Assembly: GCA_024402475.1 (NCBI GenBank)
Contig: JAKSTQ010000023.1
Span: 1-34,132 of the forward strand
Direction: 5' to 3'
From: Treponema sp.
Lineage (GTDB): Bacteria; Spirochaetota; Spirochaetia; Treponematales; Treponemataceae
DNA length: 34,132 nucleotides
The first letter of the stretch is position 1; every line of letters begins with the position of its first letter. A program made the translations under genes and the position numbers. Shown in pieces: positions 6,367 to 14,638 of this stretch. Under the pieces are notes generated by a model that made no database searches, had not been told where the DNA came from, and was given only the letters and a program-made list of their open reading frames with translations.

Positions 6367-7452
6367 TTAGAACCAGTATTCCATTTTTACAGGAACTGAC
6401 CAGTAAAAATCGTTTGTGTTGCTGAGGATGATGCCTTCGAATGCTACACCGATTACACCGTTAGAGAAGCCTTTAGCAACTCCAGCCATGAATGATACAG
6501 CACCCTTGTCACCTGTTGCACCGTTGTTGTAGAAACGAACGTCAGCATTTACACCAACACCATTTCCGAGGTCAACATCACAACCAGCAGCAATTTCGAA
6601 ATCGAATGAATTAGTAGCGATTGTTCCGTTGAACAATGCATGGATTGTTACCATAGCTACTTTGTAGTTAGCATATGCAGCAACTGTTGTAGAAGCACCA
6701 GATGTAAGACCAATTTTAGCACCAACTGTCAAAGTAAGGTTTTCAACTGCTTTGAGGTCAAATGCAGCATTGATAGCGTTTGCTGAACCAATGTACTGTG
6801 CGCGGATGTGACCGATACCTTTGATATCGTAACCAGCACCATACTGACCGTTTTTGTAAACATCAGCAGCTTCTTTTACAGTTGTAAAATTTTCGTCTGA
6901 ATCTTTTGAATTAATGTCAAATGCAGCTTCAATCCAGAGACCATCGATAGGTGTTACTTTTACGATAGCACCTGTAGCCTGTGAACCAGCACCATTACCG
7001 AAACGTACGAATGTGAGGTCTTCACCAGCCATTGATGTTCCATAACCCATTGTTCCTACCCATGCTGGACCAACCTGACGCCACCAACCGAACTGACCGA
7101 AACATCCGTCACCACGAGCAGCATTGTCCTGTACTTTACCAATAGCAACGTACAACCATGACCATGGTTTAGCCCAGATAAATGCTGTATCGCCGATACC
7201 AGCGCCTTTAAAACCATCAGCGTTCATATCGATTGCGAAACCGATGTTTTCTGATTCACCGTGAATTGTGATACCTGTACGAATGTTAGAGTCTGTTGGA
7301 CCCCAAGAAGCTGCTTCAAATGTTGTAACATTTGATCCGTTTCCAGCTACAGGTGCCCAAATACCACGGCCCCAAGCTCCAATACCTACATCAGCAAATG
7401 CAGCAGATGCAACCAATGCCATTGCTGCGATTGTTCCTACGATTTTTTTCAT
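6367..7452 (-). CDS. Major outer-membrane porin-like protein 2
   Basis: A 361-aa paralogue of porin 1 in the opposite orientation, with an identical 20-residue signal peptide and the same C-terminal Tyr-Trp-Phe. Differences cluster in a few short blocks: KGAGIGD versus APGIGD, VGPAWVGTMGYGTS versus CNDGWAGSKGYG, and a longer insert around INSKDSDENFTTVKEAAD versus NLGDSTLDTAEN. These are likely external loops, while the rest is almost invariant. The Shine-Dalgarno GGGAGG lies inside the 3' arm of a hairpin with a T6 tail, so expression in this orientation may be low. No strong promoter is seen directly upstream; the nearest gene in the same direction ends 71 bp before. Function as a porin is inferred from sequence character. 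Confidence 0.85.
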   Translation of the reverse strand: MKKIVGTIAAMALVASAAFADVGIGAWGRGIWAPVAGNGSNVTTFEAASWGPTDSNIRTGITIHGESENIGFAIDMNADGFKGAGIGDTAFIWAKPWSWLYVAIGKVQDNAARGDGCFGQFGWWRQVGPAWVGTMGYGTSMAGEDLTFVRFGNGAGSQATGAIVKVTPIDGLWIEAAFDINSKDSDENFTTVKEAADVYKNGQYGAGYDIKGIGHIRAQYIGSANAINAAFDLKAVENLTLTVGAKIGLTSGASTTVAAYANYKVAMVTIHALFNGTIATNSFDFEIAAGCDVDLGNGVGVNADVRFYNNGATGDKGAVSFMAGVAKGFSNGVIGVAFEGIILSNTNDFYWSVPVKMEYWF

Positions 7453-7467
7453 TTAGAAAAAACCTCC
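7391..7467. repeat. Right arm of 77-bp perfect inverted repeat
   Basis: Inverted copy of 4293-4369, covering the porin 2 Shine-Dalgarno and signal-peptide codons. The internal dyad TTTTTTC-ATTTA-GAAAAAA is at 7444-7462. Together the two arms bound a segment of about 3.2 kb containing both porins and the invertase. Confidence 0.9.
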
Positions 7468-7489
7468 CATTTTTTTGAAGGGGAGGTCT
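7456..7489 (-). terminator. Terminator-like hairpin overlapping porin 2 Shine-Dalgarno
   Basis: On the minus strand ACCTCCC (7481-7487) pairs with GGGAGGT (7462-7468) around a 12-nt loop, with outer pairs extending the stem to about 9 bp. TTTTTT follows at once, then CTAAATG. It has the form of an intrinsic terminator for the gene at 7524-7916. Its 3' arm is also the porin 2 Shine-Dalgarno, so folding would hide the ribosome site as well. Porin 1 lacks the 5' arm. Confidence 0.75.
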
Positions 7490-7523
7490 AATCCTGGAGG
7501 ATAATTTATAATTTTTTTATTGA

Positions 7524-7916
7524 TTAGATTGTAAAGTTAAAGAGGGCGCCTACATCAGGGCGTGCACCAGGAAGAGTCATCTGTGCATTCTGGCTTGTGA
7601 CTGCCTGACGGATCTGATCCTGATAATTTTTAATCAGAACATCAACCTGCTTGTCAGAAAGCATCTGTGTGCTGTCTTTAGAAGGAAGTTTTACGTTTGT
7701 TTTAACTTTAGAAAGGTTTTCGATAAGTGTGTTAAGAATCTGGATTTTTGTTACAGAAACGCCTTTTTGACCAGATTTTGCAGCAATTCCTGAAATATGA
7801 TCAAACTGTGCATAAATAACGCTTGAAGGACTTACAGGTACGTAAAGTTTTCCGCTTGCGCCGGCAGCTACACCGTTATAAGAGTATGGACTCATATTGT
7901 GAACGCTTGCCATCAT
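7524..7916 (-). CDS. Conserved hypothetical protein, 130 aa
   Basis: I do not recognise a named domain. The protein has no signal peptide or membrane segment. Its N-terminal part is Gly/Ala/Ser/Tyr-rich (SYNGVAAGASGKLYVPVSPSSVIYAQFDHISG). The C-terminal half is helical and charged (ILNTLIENLSKV, MLSDKQVDVLIKNYQDQIRQA) and ends PDVGALFNFTI. It looks like a small cytosolic protein I believe is found in other treponemes. GGAGG lies 9 nt before the first of two adjacent ATG codons. It is followed by the hairpin in front of porin 2, so it marks the fixed flank of the porin cassette. Confidence 0.7.
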   Translation of the reverse strand: MMASVHNMSPYSYNGVAAGASGKLYVPVSPSSVIYAQFDHISGIAAKSGQKGVSVTKIQILNTLIENLSKVKTNVKLPSKDSTQMLSDKQVDVLIKNYQDQIRQAVTSQNAQMTLPGARPDVGALFNFTI

Positions 7917-8005
7917 ACTGTTTTTCCTCCAAAAATAAGATTCCTTACTTTAATTGTCGGAAAAAACTATTTTGACTTTAGAATAAAATATTGCTGTTCG
8001 TAAAA

Positions 8006-9262
8006 CTATTCTTCGTGGCGGGCTTTAAGCCAGTCTGCATACTGCTGTGTAATTGATACAATGTTCTGAGAATGGTTAAGTTCTGCAGTAATATAAGGAA
8101 TGATGATATCTGCCTTAATTTCCTTCCAGAAAGGAGGGTAGACTCCTGGTGCCTTAATTGACTGTGCATCAGGAACATTTGCCATAAGACAATGATAATA
8201 AACCGGCAGAATGCGTTCATTTACTTCTCTGATTGAAGAAAAACCGCCTGCAAGTCCGAAATTTATTGTATCAAGATTCATTGAGGTCTTACGTTTAAGC
8301 ATCTGTTCCTGGTTTTTAGGGTTAAAAAACCACTGCAGGAACTTAACTGCAGCACTTTTATTGTGGGAACGTCTGTAAATTCCTGCCATAATATCATTTT
8401 CTGCTACATAAGTTTTAGAATTACTTGTTACCCATCTAAAGTCAATCTTAGAAATCAATTCATCTGGCAAAGCCATAATGTTGTTTGAGTAGTCAAATGC
8501 AAAAAGGGAACGGTTTTGAAGAACCTGCTTGTAACTTGGTGTGTAAAGATATTTAAAAGCAAAGTCTTTTTCATCATTTGTGGAAGTATTTATTGAAGTT
8601 GTCCATTCTTCTACATAAGTTCTGTAATCTGACAAAAGCTGTGTGTTGTAGAGAATCTGGTTTGACTTGAATGTAAAGGAAATTCCACGGGATGCAAGCA
8701 GAAGATATAAAAAGTCTGTGTTCCACTGGGGTGCAAAAGCCATTTTGGTGTAAAGTCCGTCTCTTGTAGTTTTGTTGAATTCTGCAGAAAATTCACGGAT
8801 TTCTTCTACTGAGATAGAAGTTGCAGAACCCTTTTTTTTCAGGTCATCACTGTGATTAAGGTCAAAAACTACAACCGGAATGTTAAAACTTACAGGAATA
8901 AGGTACTGTGTATTGCCTCTTTTTCCTGATTCAAGAAGGCTTGGATAGAAATTTTCCGGATTTACTGTATCATTGAATACTCGGCCTGCTGATGCAAACT
9001 GGTTGTGATGCATTCCTGATCTTAACCAGGAACCTGCAAGGATATCAGGACGGCGTTCACCTTTTTTTGCAGGAAGACTGTCAAGGATATTTTCTTTGTA
9101 GATACATACGGCCTTGATGTCTTTCTGGCTGGCGTTAAAAAGTTCTGTGTATGAGGCAAATTCTACGTTGTCTGTCCAGATTACAAGAGGCTGATTTTTG
9201 GAAGAACAGCCGGTAATAACAGTAATTGCGGCAAGAACAAATAATTTGTGGATTAATTTCAT
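8006..9262 (-). CDS. ABC transporter solute-binding lipoprotein
   Basis: A 418-aa lipoprotein with signal peptide and lipobox VITGC (Cys19). The mature part starts PLVIWTDNVEFASYTELFNAS, typical of family 1 extracellular solute-binding proteins (sugar or oligosaccharide type). Later segments GIYRRSHNKSAAVKFLQWFFNPKNQEQML and PPFWKEIKADIIIPYITAE fit that fold. No permease or ATPase gene is adjacent, so it must share a transporter encoded elsewhere or act as a stand-alone receptor. A GAGG stands 8 nt before the ATG, just after a terminator-like hairpin. The ligand cannot be read from the sequence. Confidence 0.8.
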   Translation of the reverse strand: MKLIHKLFVLAAITVITGCSSKNQPLVIWTDNVEFASYTELFNASQKDIKAVCIYKENILDSLPAKKGERRPDILAGSWLRSGMHHNQFASAGRVFNDTVNPENFYPSLLESGKRGNTQYLIPVSFNIPVVVFDLNHSDDLKKKGSATSISVEEIREFSAEFNKTTRDGLYTKMAFAPQWNTDFLYLLLASRGISFTFKSNQILYNTQLLSDYRTYVEEWTTSINTSTNDEKDFAFKYLYTPSYKQVLQNRSLFAFDYSNNIMALPDELISKIDFRWVTSNSKTYVAENDIMAGIYRRSHNKSAAVKFLQWFFNPKNQEQMLKRKTSMNLDTINFGLAGGFSSIREVNERILPVYYHCLMANVPDAQSIKAPGVYPPFWKEIKADIIIPYITAELNHSQNIVSITQQYADWLKARHEE

Positions 9263-9271
9263 AGATTACCT

Positions 9272-9308
9272 CAAAATAAAGGAGTTTTGCCGTATGACAA
9301 AACCCCTT
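9272..9308 (-). terminator. Hairpin after aminotransferase gene
   Basis: An 11-bp stem with one mismatch (9279-9289 / 9298-9308). On the minus strand it is followed by TATTTT. It probably ends or attenuates transcription from the aminotransferase gene before the lipoprotein gene. On the + strand the following bases are also T-rich. Confidence 0.65.
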
Positions 9309-9330
9309 GTTTTATTGCTTTTAGCGTGAA

Positions 9331-10617
9331 TTAAAGTTCGTCTGCTGCTTTGTAGATGATTGAGTAAACTTCGTCAATCTTATGTTCTTCTACAGAGCTG
9401 AATGCTACACGCAGTGTATGCGGATCAATCTGGATTGTTCCAACACCGTAGTCATTCAAAATCTTTTTACGCAGGTCTTCTGCATTTTTGCCTTTAACAT
9501 TAAAACTCATGAAGTAACCTGAGTTGAATGGAAGTGGTTCAAGAACATCAGATTTATGTGTATTTACAAAGTTTCGAACAGCCTTGTAGCGTTTTTCCAG
9601 CATGTCACGGTAAGCTTTTTTCTGTGCTTCGATTTCGCCACTTTCGTATGCCTTGAGCATCATGTTTTGTGGTGGTGTAGAAGAACATGAAACAGATGAA
9701 CGGATAACACCCATGAGTTTAACAAGAAGTGCTGTGTACTGAGCATCTGTAAGTGCTTTAGAAGCGAATGTAATGAAACCGCAGCGGAATCCCCATACAA
9801 AGTCTTCTTTTGTTGGACCGTCGATTTTTACTGCAAGAATGTTTTCGTGCAGGTCGCTTGTATATGCAAAAAGTGACTGTGGTTCAATGTCATCTTCGTA
9901 GTTAAGGCCAAAGTAAGCATCGTCAGAGATTGCAAGAACTTTTGTTCCGCCTTCTGCAACTTCTTTAAGGATAGCACAGATTTTTTTTGCTTCTTCTCTG
10001 CTTGGGCTGTAACCTGAAGGGTTCTGCGGGAAGTTCAAAAGAACGCGTACGCTTCCTTTTTTTGCTTCTTCTTTAACAGCAGCTTCAAAGGCTTCAAGGT
10101 TGAATTTTCCGTCCTTGAAAAGTGTGAACTGCTTGAATCCTGCGTTGCGGCGTGCCTGAGCGATCAATGCGTAATTGTCCCATGAAGGATCTGCTGCCAG
10201 GAGAGTTTTTTCTTCGTCAAGGAATAAGTCTGCAATGTAAGAAATACCTGCTGTAAGACCAGGAACAAGAACAGGAAGTGAAAAAGTTTTGTTTGCAAGG
10301 TCAGGATTCTTTTTAATAATCTGTGTCTTCCACAATTCGCGGATAGCAGGAAGTCCGGCAGTTGGTGCATAAGCAACAAGTTCTGCTTCTTTCATGCCAG
10401 GTGCATTTTTGTGTACAGATTCAAGAATCGCAGGATGACCGTCAAGGACTGTCATACCGATTGTAGCATTTGCCACATGACCAAGCTTTTTAGCTTCGCC
10501 ACCCTGAGAAATAATACCATTCGGAAAATAAATTCTTTTTCCGAGATCAGAAATCAAGGCTTCTACTACTGAGCCTGATAAAGTTTCGTTCAATTCTTGT
10601 GCTAAAGGGTTTAACAT
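9331..10617 (-). CDS. Class I/II PLP-dependent aminotransferase
   Basis: A 428-aa fold-type I aminotransferase. Visible family features are the PTAGLPAIRELW region near the N-terminus, NFPQNPSGYSPSREE (the conserved N-P-x-G segment), ISDDAYFGL (Asp/Tyr contacting the cofactor), KIDGPTKEDFVWGFRCGF (Schiff-base Lys and Arg near G-x-R-x-G) and a C-terminal LRVAFSSV with the carboxylate-binding Arg. It resembles aspartate/tyrosine-type aminotransferases; the substrate is not certain. An in-frame TTG at 10656 is part of the -35 box rather than a start, and the ATG at 10617 is preferred. Divergent from moxR. Confidence 0.85.
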   Translation of the reverse strand: MLNPLAQELNETLSGSVVEALISDLGKRIYFPNGIISQGGEAKKLGHVANATIGMTVLDGHPAILESVHKNAPGMKEAELVAYAPTAGLPAIRELWKTQIIKKNPDLANKTFSLPVLVPGLTAGISYIADLFLDEEKTLLAADPSWDNYALIAQARRNAGFKQFTLFKDGKFNLEAFEAAVKEEAKKGSVRVLLNFPQNPSGYSPSREEAKKICAILKEVAEGGTKVLAISDDAYFGLNYEDDIEPQSLFAYTSDLHENILAVKIDGPTKEDFVWGFRCGFITFASKALTDAQYTALLVKLMGVIRSSVSCSSTPPQNMMLKAYESGEIEAQKKAYRDMLEKRYKAVRNFVNTHKSDVLEPLPFNSGYFMSFNVKGKNAEDLRKKILNDYGVGTIQIDPHTLRVAFSSVEEHKIDEVYSIIYKAADEL

Positions 10618-10627
10618 GATAAACTGT

Positions 10628-10656
10628 ATTATATAGAAAAACTGTGACTGTTGCAA
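10628..10656 (-). promoter_or_regulatory. Aminotransferase promoter, probably leaderless
   Basis: TTGCAA (10651-10656), 17-bp spacer and TATAAT (10628-10633) on the minus strand. The ATG starts 10 nt after the -10 box, leaving a leader of only about 0-4 nt and no Shine-Dalgarno. Confidence 0.6.
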
Positions 10657-10686
10657 TAATTGCGACTTTTTGGGAGGACTTGATCT

Positions 10687-11709
10687 ATGGAAAGATCAAA
10701 TATTAGTGAAGACGATCTTAAAGGCTGCAGAATGCTTGCAGACCGCTGCCGTGCAGAAGCAGCAAAACGCCTTGTTGGCCAGACTCAGGTAATTGACGGA
10801 ATTCTTACAGCTCTTGTAGCAGGCGGCCATATTCTTCTTGAAGGTGTTCCAGGACTTGCAAAAACTCTTGCCGTTAAAACTTTTGCAGAACTTTCTGGTC
10901 TTGATTTTAAGCGCATTCAGTTTACACCTGACCTTTTGCCTGCTGACCTTACAGGTACCTTGATTTATGAACAGAACGGCGGACGCTTTAGTGTACGCAA
11001 AGGTCCTGTTTTTACAAACGTTGTATTTGCAGATGAAATTAACCGTGCGCCTGCAAAAGTTCAGTCTGCTTTACTTGAAGCAATGGCTGAACATCAGGTT
11101 ACTATCGGTGAAACAACATATAAACTTCCTGAACCATTTTTTGTTCTTGCAACACAGAACCCTATTGAACAGGAAGGTACATACAATCTTCCGGAAGCCG
11201 AACTTGACCGCTTTCTTATGAAAATTGTTGTTCCATATCCAACACCAAAAGAAGAAGTTCAGATTGTAAAAACCTGCGGAATGGCTGATCAGGTAAAAAT
11301 TCATCAGGTATTTGATGAACGCAGCCTTACAAAATGCCGTTCACTTCTGGAAAGTGTTGTATGTGATGAAAAACTTGTTGAATACATTGTTTCGATCATC
11401 AATGTTACACGCCCTGAAAGCAAGAACAATAAAGAACTTCGTTCTCCTGTAGCGTTTACAAAAACAAACGACGATATTACAAAACTCATTACTTACGGTG
11501 CTTCTCCTCGTGCAGGAATCGCATTGCTTCAGTGTGCAAAAGTTAACGCACTGTTTTCCGGACGATCTTTTGTTCTGCCGGATGACATTAAGGCTGTTGC
11601 ACCAAATGTTTTGCGCCATCGTCTTATTCTTTCTTACGAAGCAAGTGCCAGTGGAATTACACAGGACGACATTATCGCAAAGATTCTTGACTTTATGCCT
11701 CTTCCATAA
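10687..11709 (+). CDS. MoxR-family AAA+ ATPase
   Basis: A 340-aa cytoplasmic AAA+ ATPase of the MoxR type, a chaperone-like partner of VWA-domain proteins. Walker A is GVPGLAKT at 54-60, Walker B VVFADEINRAP with Asp116-Glu117, followed by sensor-1 ATQNP and the arginine-rich SPRAGIALLQCAK region. It heads a seven-gene operon in which a DUF58 protein, two VWA proteins and a BatD-like protein follow. That arrangement is typical of Bat/MoxR systems linked to envelope stress in other bacteria. GGGAGG lies 9-10 nt before the ATG. No clear promoter was assigned; a TTGTGC-17-TAAACT at 10597-10625 is possible. Confidence 0.93.
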   Translation: MERSNISEDDLKGCRMLADRCRAEAAKRLVGQTQVIDGILTALVAGGHILLEGVPGLAKTLAVKTFAELSGLDFKRIQFTPDLLPADLTGTLIYEQNGGRFSVRKGPVFTNVVFADEINRAPAKVQSALLEAMAEHQVTIGETTYKLPEPFFVLATQNPIEQEGTYNLPEAELDRFLMKIVVPYPTPKEEVQIVKTCGMADQVKIHQVFDERSLTKCRSLLESVVCDEKLVEYIVSIINVTRPESKNNKELRSPVAFTKTNDDITKLITYGASPRAGIALLQCAKVNALFSGRSFVLPDDIKAVAPNVLRHRLILSYEASASGITQDDIIAKILDFMPLP

Positions 11710-11726
11710 CGGGGAATTAAAGCCTT

Positions 11727-12617
11727 ATGGAAACAAAAGTTTTGGAAAATAAAGATTCTCTTATTGCCCGTGCATCCACTCTGCGAATCACGACCCGTAT
11801 GCTTGCAAATACTCTGGCTAACGGTTCTTTCCGGTCATTGTATCACGGGCAGGGAATTGAATTTTCTGGCGTTCGTGAATATCTTCGCGGTGATGATGTT
11901 CGTGCGATTGACTGGAACGTAACAGCCCGATCGTCAAAGCCATATGTTAAGGTCTTTGAAGAAGAACGGGAACTGCAGATATTTCTTGTAATTGACAGAT
12001 CTCTTTCGATGCAGACAGGAACTAAAGGTAAAAGCCGTTACGAAGCAGCAATGGAAGCTGCGGCTTTGCTGATTATGGCTGCTGAACATAACGCCAATCC
12101 TGTTGGTGCAGTTCTGTTTTCCGGAGAAGTTGAATTTGAATGTTCACCTAAAGCCGGTTCAAAACAGACTATGATTCTTTTAAGTCAGCTGGATAAAATT
12201 CCTGCCAATCAGAAGCCGGGTTCATTTTTAGGAAATGCACTTACCGGTGCAGGCCGTGTATTAAAAAAGCGTTCCCTTGTATTTGTAATTTCGGATTTCA
12301 GAATGCGTGACTGGGAAGATCCTTTTGTTCACCTTGCGGCAAAACATGACGTAATTGCTGTAAGAATCGGAGACCCTTCTGATTATACACTTCCGGAAAT
12401 CGGTGCGGTTCCATTCCGCGATCCGGAAAATGACATTATCAGGGTTTTCCCTACACATTCAAAATCATTCAGGAACAGCTGGCAGGAAGACGGCCGTATG
12501 CGCCTTAACCGCTGGAAGGATACCTGTTTAAAGCGCGGAGGATTTCCTCTTTCTATTTCTACAACAGAAGATCCTCTTGCAGTTTTGACTTCATTTTTTT
12601 CTACGAGGGAATATTAA
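11727..12617 (+). CDS. DUF58 domain protein of MoxR/Bat operon
   Basis: A 296-aa protein with the DUF58 signature FSGVREYLRGDDVRAIDWNVTARSSKPYVKVFEEERE. After it comes a VWA-like domain with VIDRSLSMQTG (MIDAS-like D-x-S-x-S) and VFVISDFRMRDW. It has no membrane segment, so it is probably cytoplasmic and a MoxR partner. It lies 17 bp after moxR and abuts the next gene. Confidence 0.9.
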   Translation: METKVLENKDSLIARASTLRITTRMLANTLANGSFRSLYHGQGIEFSGVREYLRGDDVRAIDWNVTARSSKPYVKVFEEERELQIFLVIDRSLSMQTGTKGKSRYEAAMEAAALLIMAAEHNANPVGAVLFSGEVEFECSPKAGSKQTMILLSQLDKIPANQKPGSFLGNALTGAGRVLKKRSLVFVISDFRMRDWEDPFVHLAAKHDVIAVRIGDPSDYTLPEIGAVPFRDPENDIIRVFPTHSKSFRNSWQEDGRMRLNRWKDTCLKRGGFPLSISTTEDPLAVLTSFFSTREY

Positions 12618-13637
12618 ATGCACAAGAAATTATCCGCATTTTTTGCAGTTCTTTTATGTGCTCTCATATCAGGTTTTGCCAAGAACGATTCCGACTTTAC
12701 TCAGGTACTTTTGCCTGTTGAAGTTTTTGTTGGCGATCAGGCAGAAATCCGCTGTACATTCCGTTCTGCCATCGATTTTTTTCCGGGTGAAGAACACGTT
12801 GACCGCAAGGAACTTGCAAATCCATTTGTCGGGCTCGAAGATACTTTCAGTGTTGTACGCAGTCAGCTTATCCGCGAAGACATGCAGTACAGCCTTAGTG
12901 TTTATATCATTCCATGGAAAACTGGAATCATAGAATTTCCGACTTTTAACCTTAACAAAGCTTTAGGCATTGTAAACGAAGACGGCACTGACGAAGCTAC
13001 TTTCAGCATTTCTTTTGAACCGATTGAAATTAAATCGATTGTAGAAAAAACAGGTAATTCTCAGATGATGCCTCCTGTTCCGCCTATTATTGTTCCTGGA
13101 ACAACTTATGTAATTTTCGGACTGGTTGTTCTTGCCGTAATTATTTTGATTTTCCTTTTAAGGTTCCTGCTGAAATTCCAGCAGATAAGACGAAGCTGGC
13201 ATAATTATCTTATGAGCCGTGCCTATAAGAAAAATGCGGATGCGGCTGTAAAGAAAATCAAAAAGCTTAATAAAAATACAAAGATTTCTGATGCAGAATT
13301 CTGTCAGGAACTTCAGGCTATTGTAAGGGCTTATCTTGAATTCAGATTTGACAGACGCTTTACTGCAATTTCTTCCGGGGCGGTAAGACAGGTATTTAAA
13401 CAGATTTGTGCTGACGATATTCCTGATGATATCGAAGAAGCCGTAGAAGATATTTCTGCAATGTTTGTCAGAACAGACTATATCCGCTATGCCCACGATT
13501 CAATTGATTCTCAGCTTTATCCGCCAAGTGAACATCAGGCTTTGCTTGTAAAAGATGAACGCAAAACTTTGAGTAATCAGATTTTTAAGGCAATCAGCTC
13601 TTTTGAAAAAAGTGACGGACTGGGAGGAGAAAAGTGA
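12618..13637 (+). CDS. Membrane protein of MoxR/Bat operon
   Basis: A 339-aa protein with signal peptide (about 1-21), a beta-rich extracytoplasmic domain (30-150), one membrane segment (about 160-187, VIFGLVVLAVIILIFLLRFLL) and a charged helical cytoplasmic tail. Its place between DUF58 and BatA is where DUF4381-type proteins occur in other MoxR operons, but I cannot confirm that domain here. The start directly follows the DUF58 stop, and the stop overlaps the batA start. It probably anchors the complex in the inner membrane. Confidence 0.75.
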   Translation: MHKKLSAFFAVLLCALISGFAKNDSDFTQVLLPVEVFVGDQAEIRCTFRSAIDFFPGEEHVDRKELANPFVGLEDTFSVVRSQLIREDMQYSLSVYIIPWKTGIIEFPTFNLNKALGIVNEDGTDEATFSISFEPIEIKSIVEKTGNSQMMPPVPPIIVPGTTYVIFGLVVLAVIILIFLLRFLLKFQQIRRSWHNYLMSRAYKKNADAAVKKIKKLNKNTKISDAEFCQELQAIVRAYLEFRFDRRFTAISSGAVRQVFKQICADDIPDDIEEAVEDISAMFVRTDYIRYAHDSIDSQLYPPSEHQALLVKDERKTLSNQIFKAISSFEKSDGLGGEK

Positions 13638-14638
13638 ATTTTGATTTTATGAATCCTGTTGGATTTTTATTTCTTCTTTTGATTCCGCTGTTTTACGTTT
13701 TCAGAAAAGCAAAACTGTTTTCTAAAATTTCCATGCCGTTAACTTTTTCTGACTGGGGCGGCTGGGTGTTTTCATGGAATGACAGGTTCAGAAAAATTCT
13801 TTCTGTTTTTTCTGAAGTTTTGTGCTGCATTGCTTTTATTTTTGTTGTGCTTGCATTCTGTCAGCCGGTAGTTCATCATCAGGAACGTGTTTATACTTCT
13901 CGCGGTACACAGATTATTTTTGTGGTTGATACAAGTCCTTCTATGGCTGCCCGTGATATGGGAGACAGTAAACGGCTTGATGCTGCAATTGATGCAATAA
14001 ATAAAATTACAGAAAGCAACAGCGGCGGAACTTACGGACTTATTGCAATGGGTGCTCAGGCTGCGGTTGTTGTTCCTCTTACAAATGATATTGCAACTTT
14101 TAATAAAAGACTTGCAGGGCTTGAAGTAGGAATGATGGGCGATGGAACTGCAATCGGTACAGGTCTTGCTCTTGCCATCTATCATATCAATTCTACAAAA
14201 GCAACAAGAAAGTGTGTTGTTATTCTTACAGACGGTGAAAACAATGCAGGCCAGATTCATCCGGAAACTGCCGCCAAAATTGCAAAGGATAATTCAATTA
14301 CACTGTACACTGTAGGAATCGGAACTCGCGGAACTGTTCCTCTTGAATATATTGATCCTATAACAGGCAAAACTTTTTCAGGCTATTATGAATCCAACTT
14401 TGATTCTTCGGGACTTGAAAATATTGCCATGCTTGCAAACGGCCGCTATTACAGCGTTGAATCCATTTCAAGCCTCTCGTCTGCATTGTCGTCTATTATA
14501 AAAAAGCAGGACGTAGTTCAAAGTTATTACATTAAAACTATTGATGAAAATTTTTACGACAAATTCCTGCTTGCTGCCCTTATCTGCCTTGGACTGGGCT
14601 GGTTTATAAAACGCTTTTACCTTCAGGAGTTTATTTGA
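13634..14638 (+). CDS. batA: BatA-like VWA membrane protein
   Basis: A 334-aa protein with two N-terminal membrane segments (about 8-22 and 55-78), a VWA domain and a C-terminal membrane segment (about 310-328). The MIDAS motif is complete: FVVDTSPSM with Asp99-x-Ser101-x-Ser103, the downstream Thr in DGTAIGTGL and Asp in LTDGEN. BatA proteins work with MoxR and BatB in the inner membrane. The start is GTG, overlapping the preceding stop by 4 nt (GTGA), with GGAGGAG just upstream. Confidence 0.9.
   Translation: MNFDFMNPVGFLFLLLIPLFYVFRKAKLFSKISMPLTFSDWGGWVFSWNDRFRKILSVFSEVLCCIAFIFVVLAFCQPVVHHQERVYTSRGTQIIFVVDTSPSMAARDMGDSKRLDAAIDAINKITESNSGGTYGLIAMGAQAAVVVPLTNDIATFNKRLAGLEVGMMGDGTAIGTGLALAIYHINSTKATRKCVVILTDGENNAGQIHPETAAKIAKDNSITLYTVGIGTRGTVPLEYIDPITGKTFSGYYESNFDSSGLENIAMLANGRYYSVESISSLSSALSSIIKKQDVVQSYYIKTIDENFYDKFLLAALICLGLGWFIKRFYLQEFI

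Noticed and set aside
10618..10656. TTG-started extension of the aminotransferase
   Set aside because: The TTG is part of the -35 box; the ATG at 10617 matches the family N-terminus.
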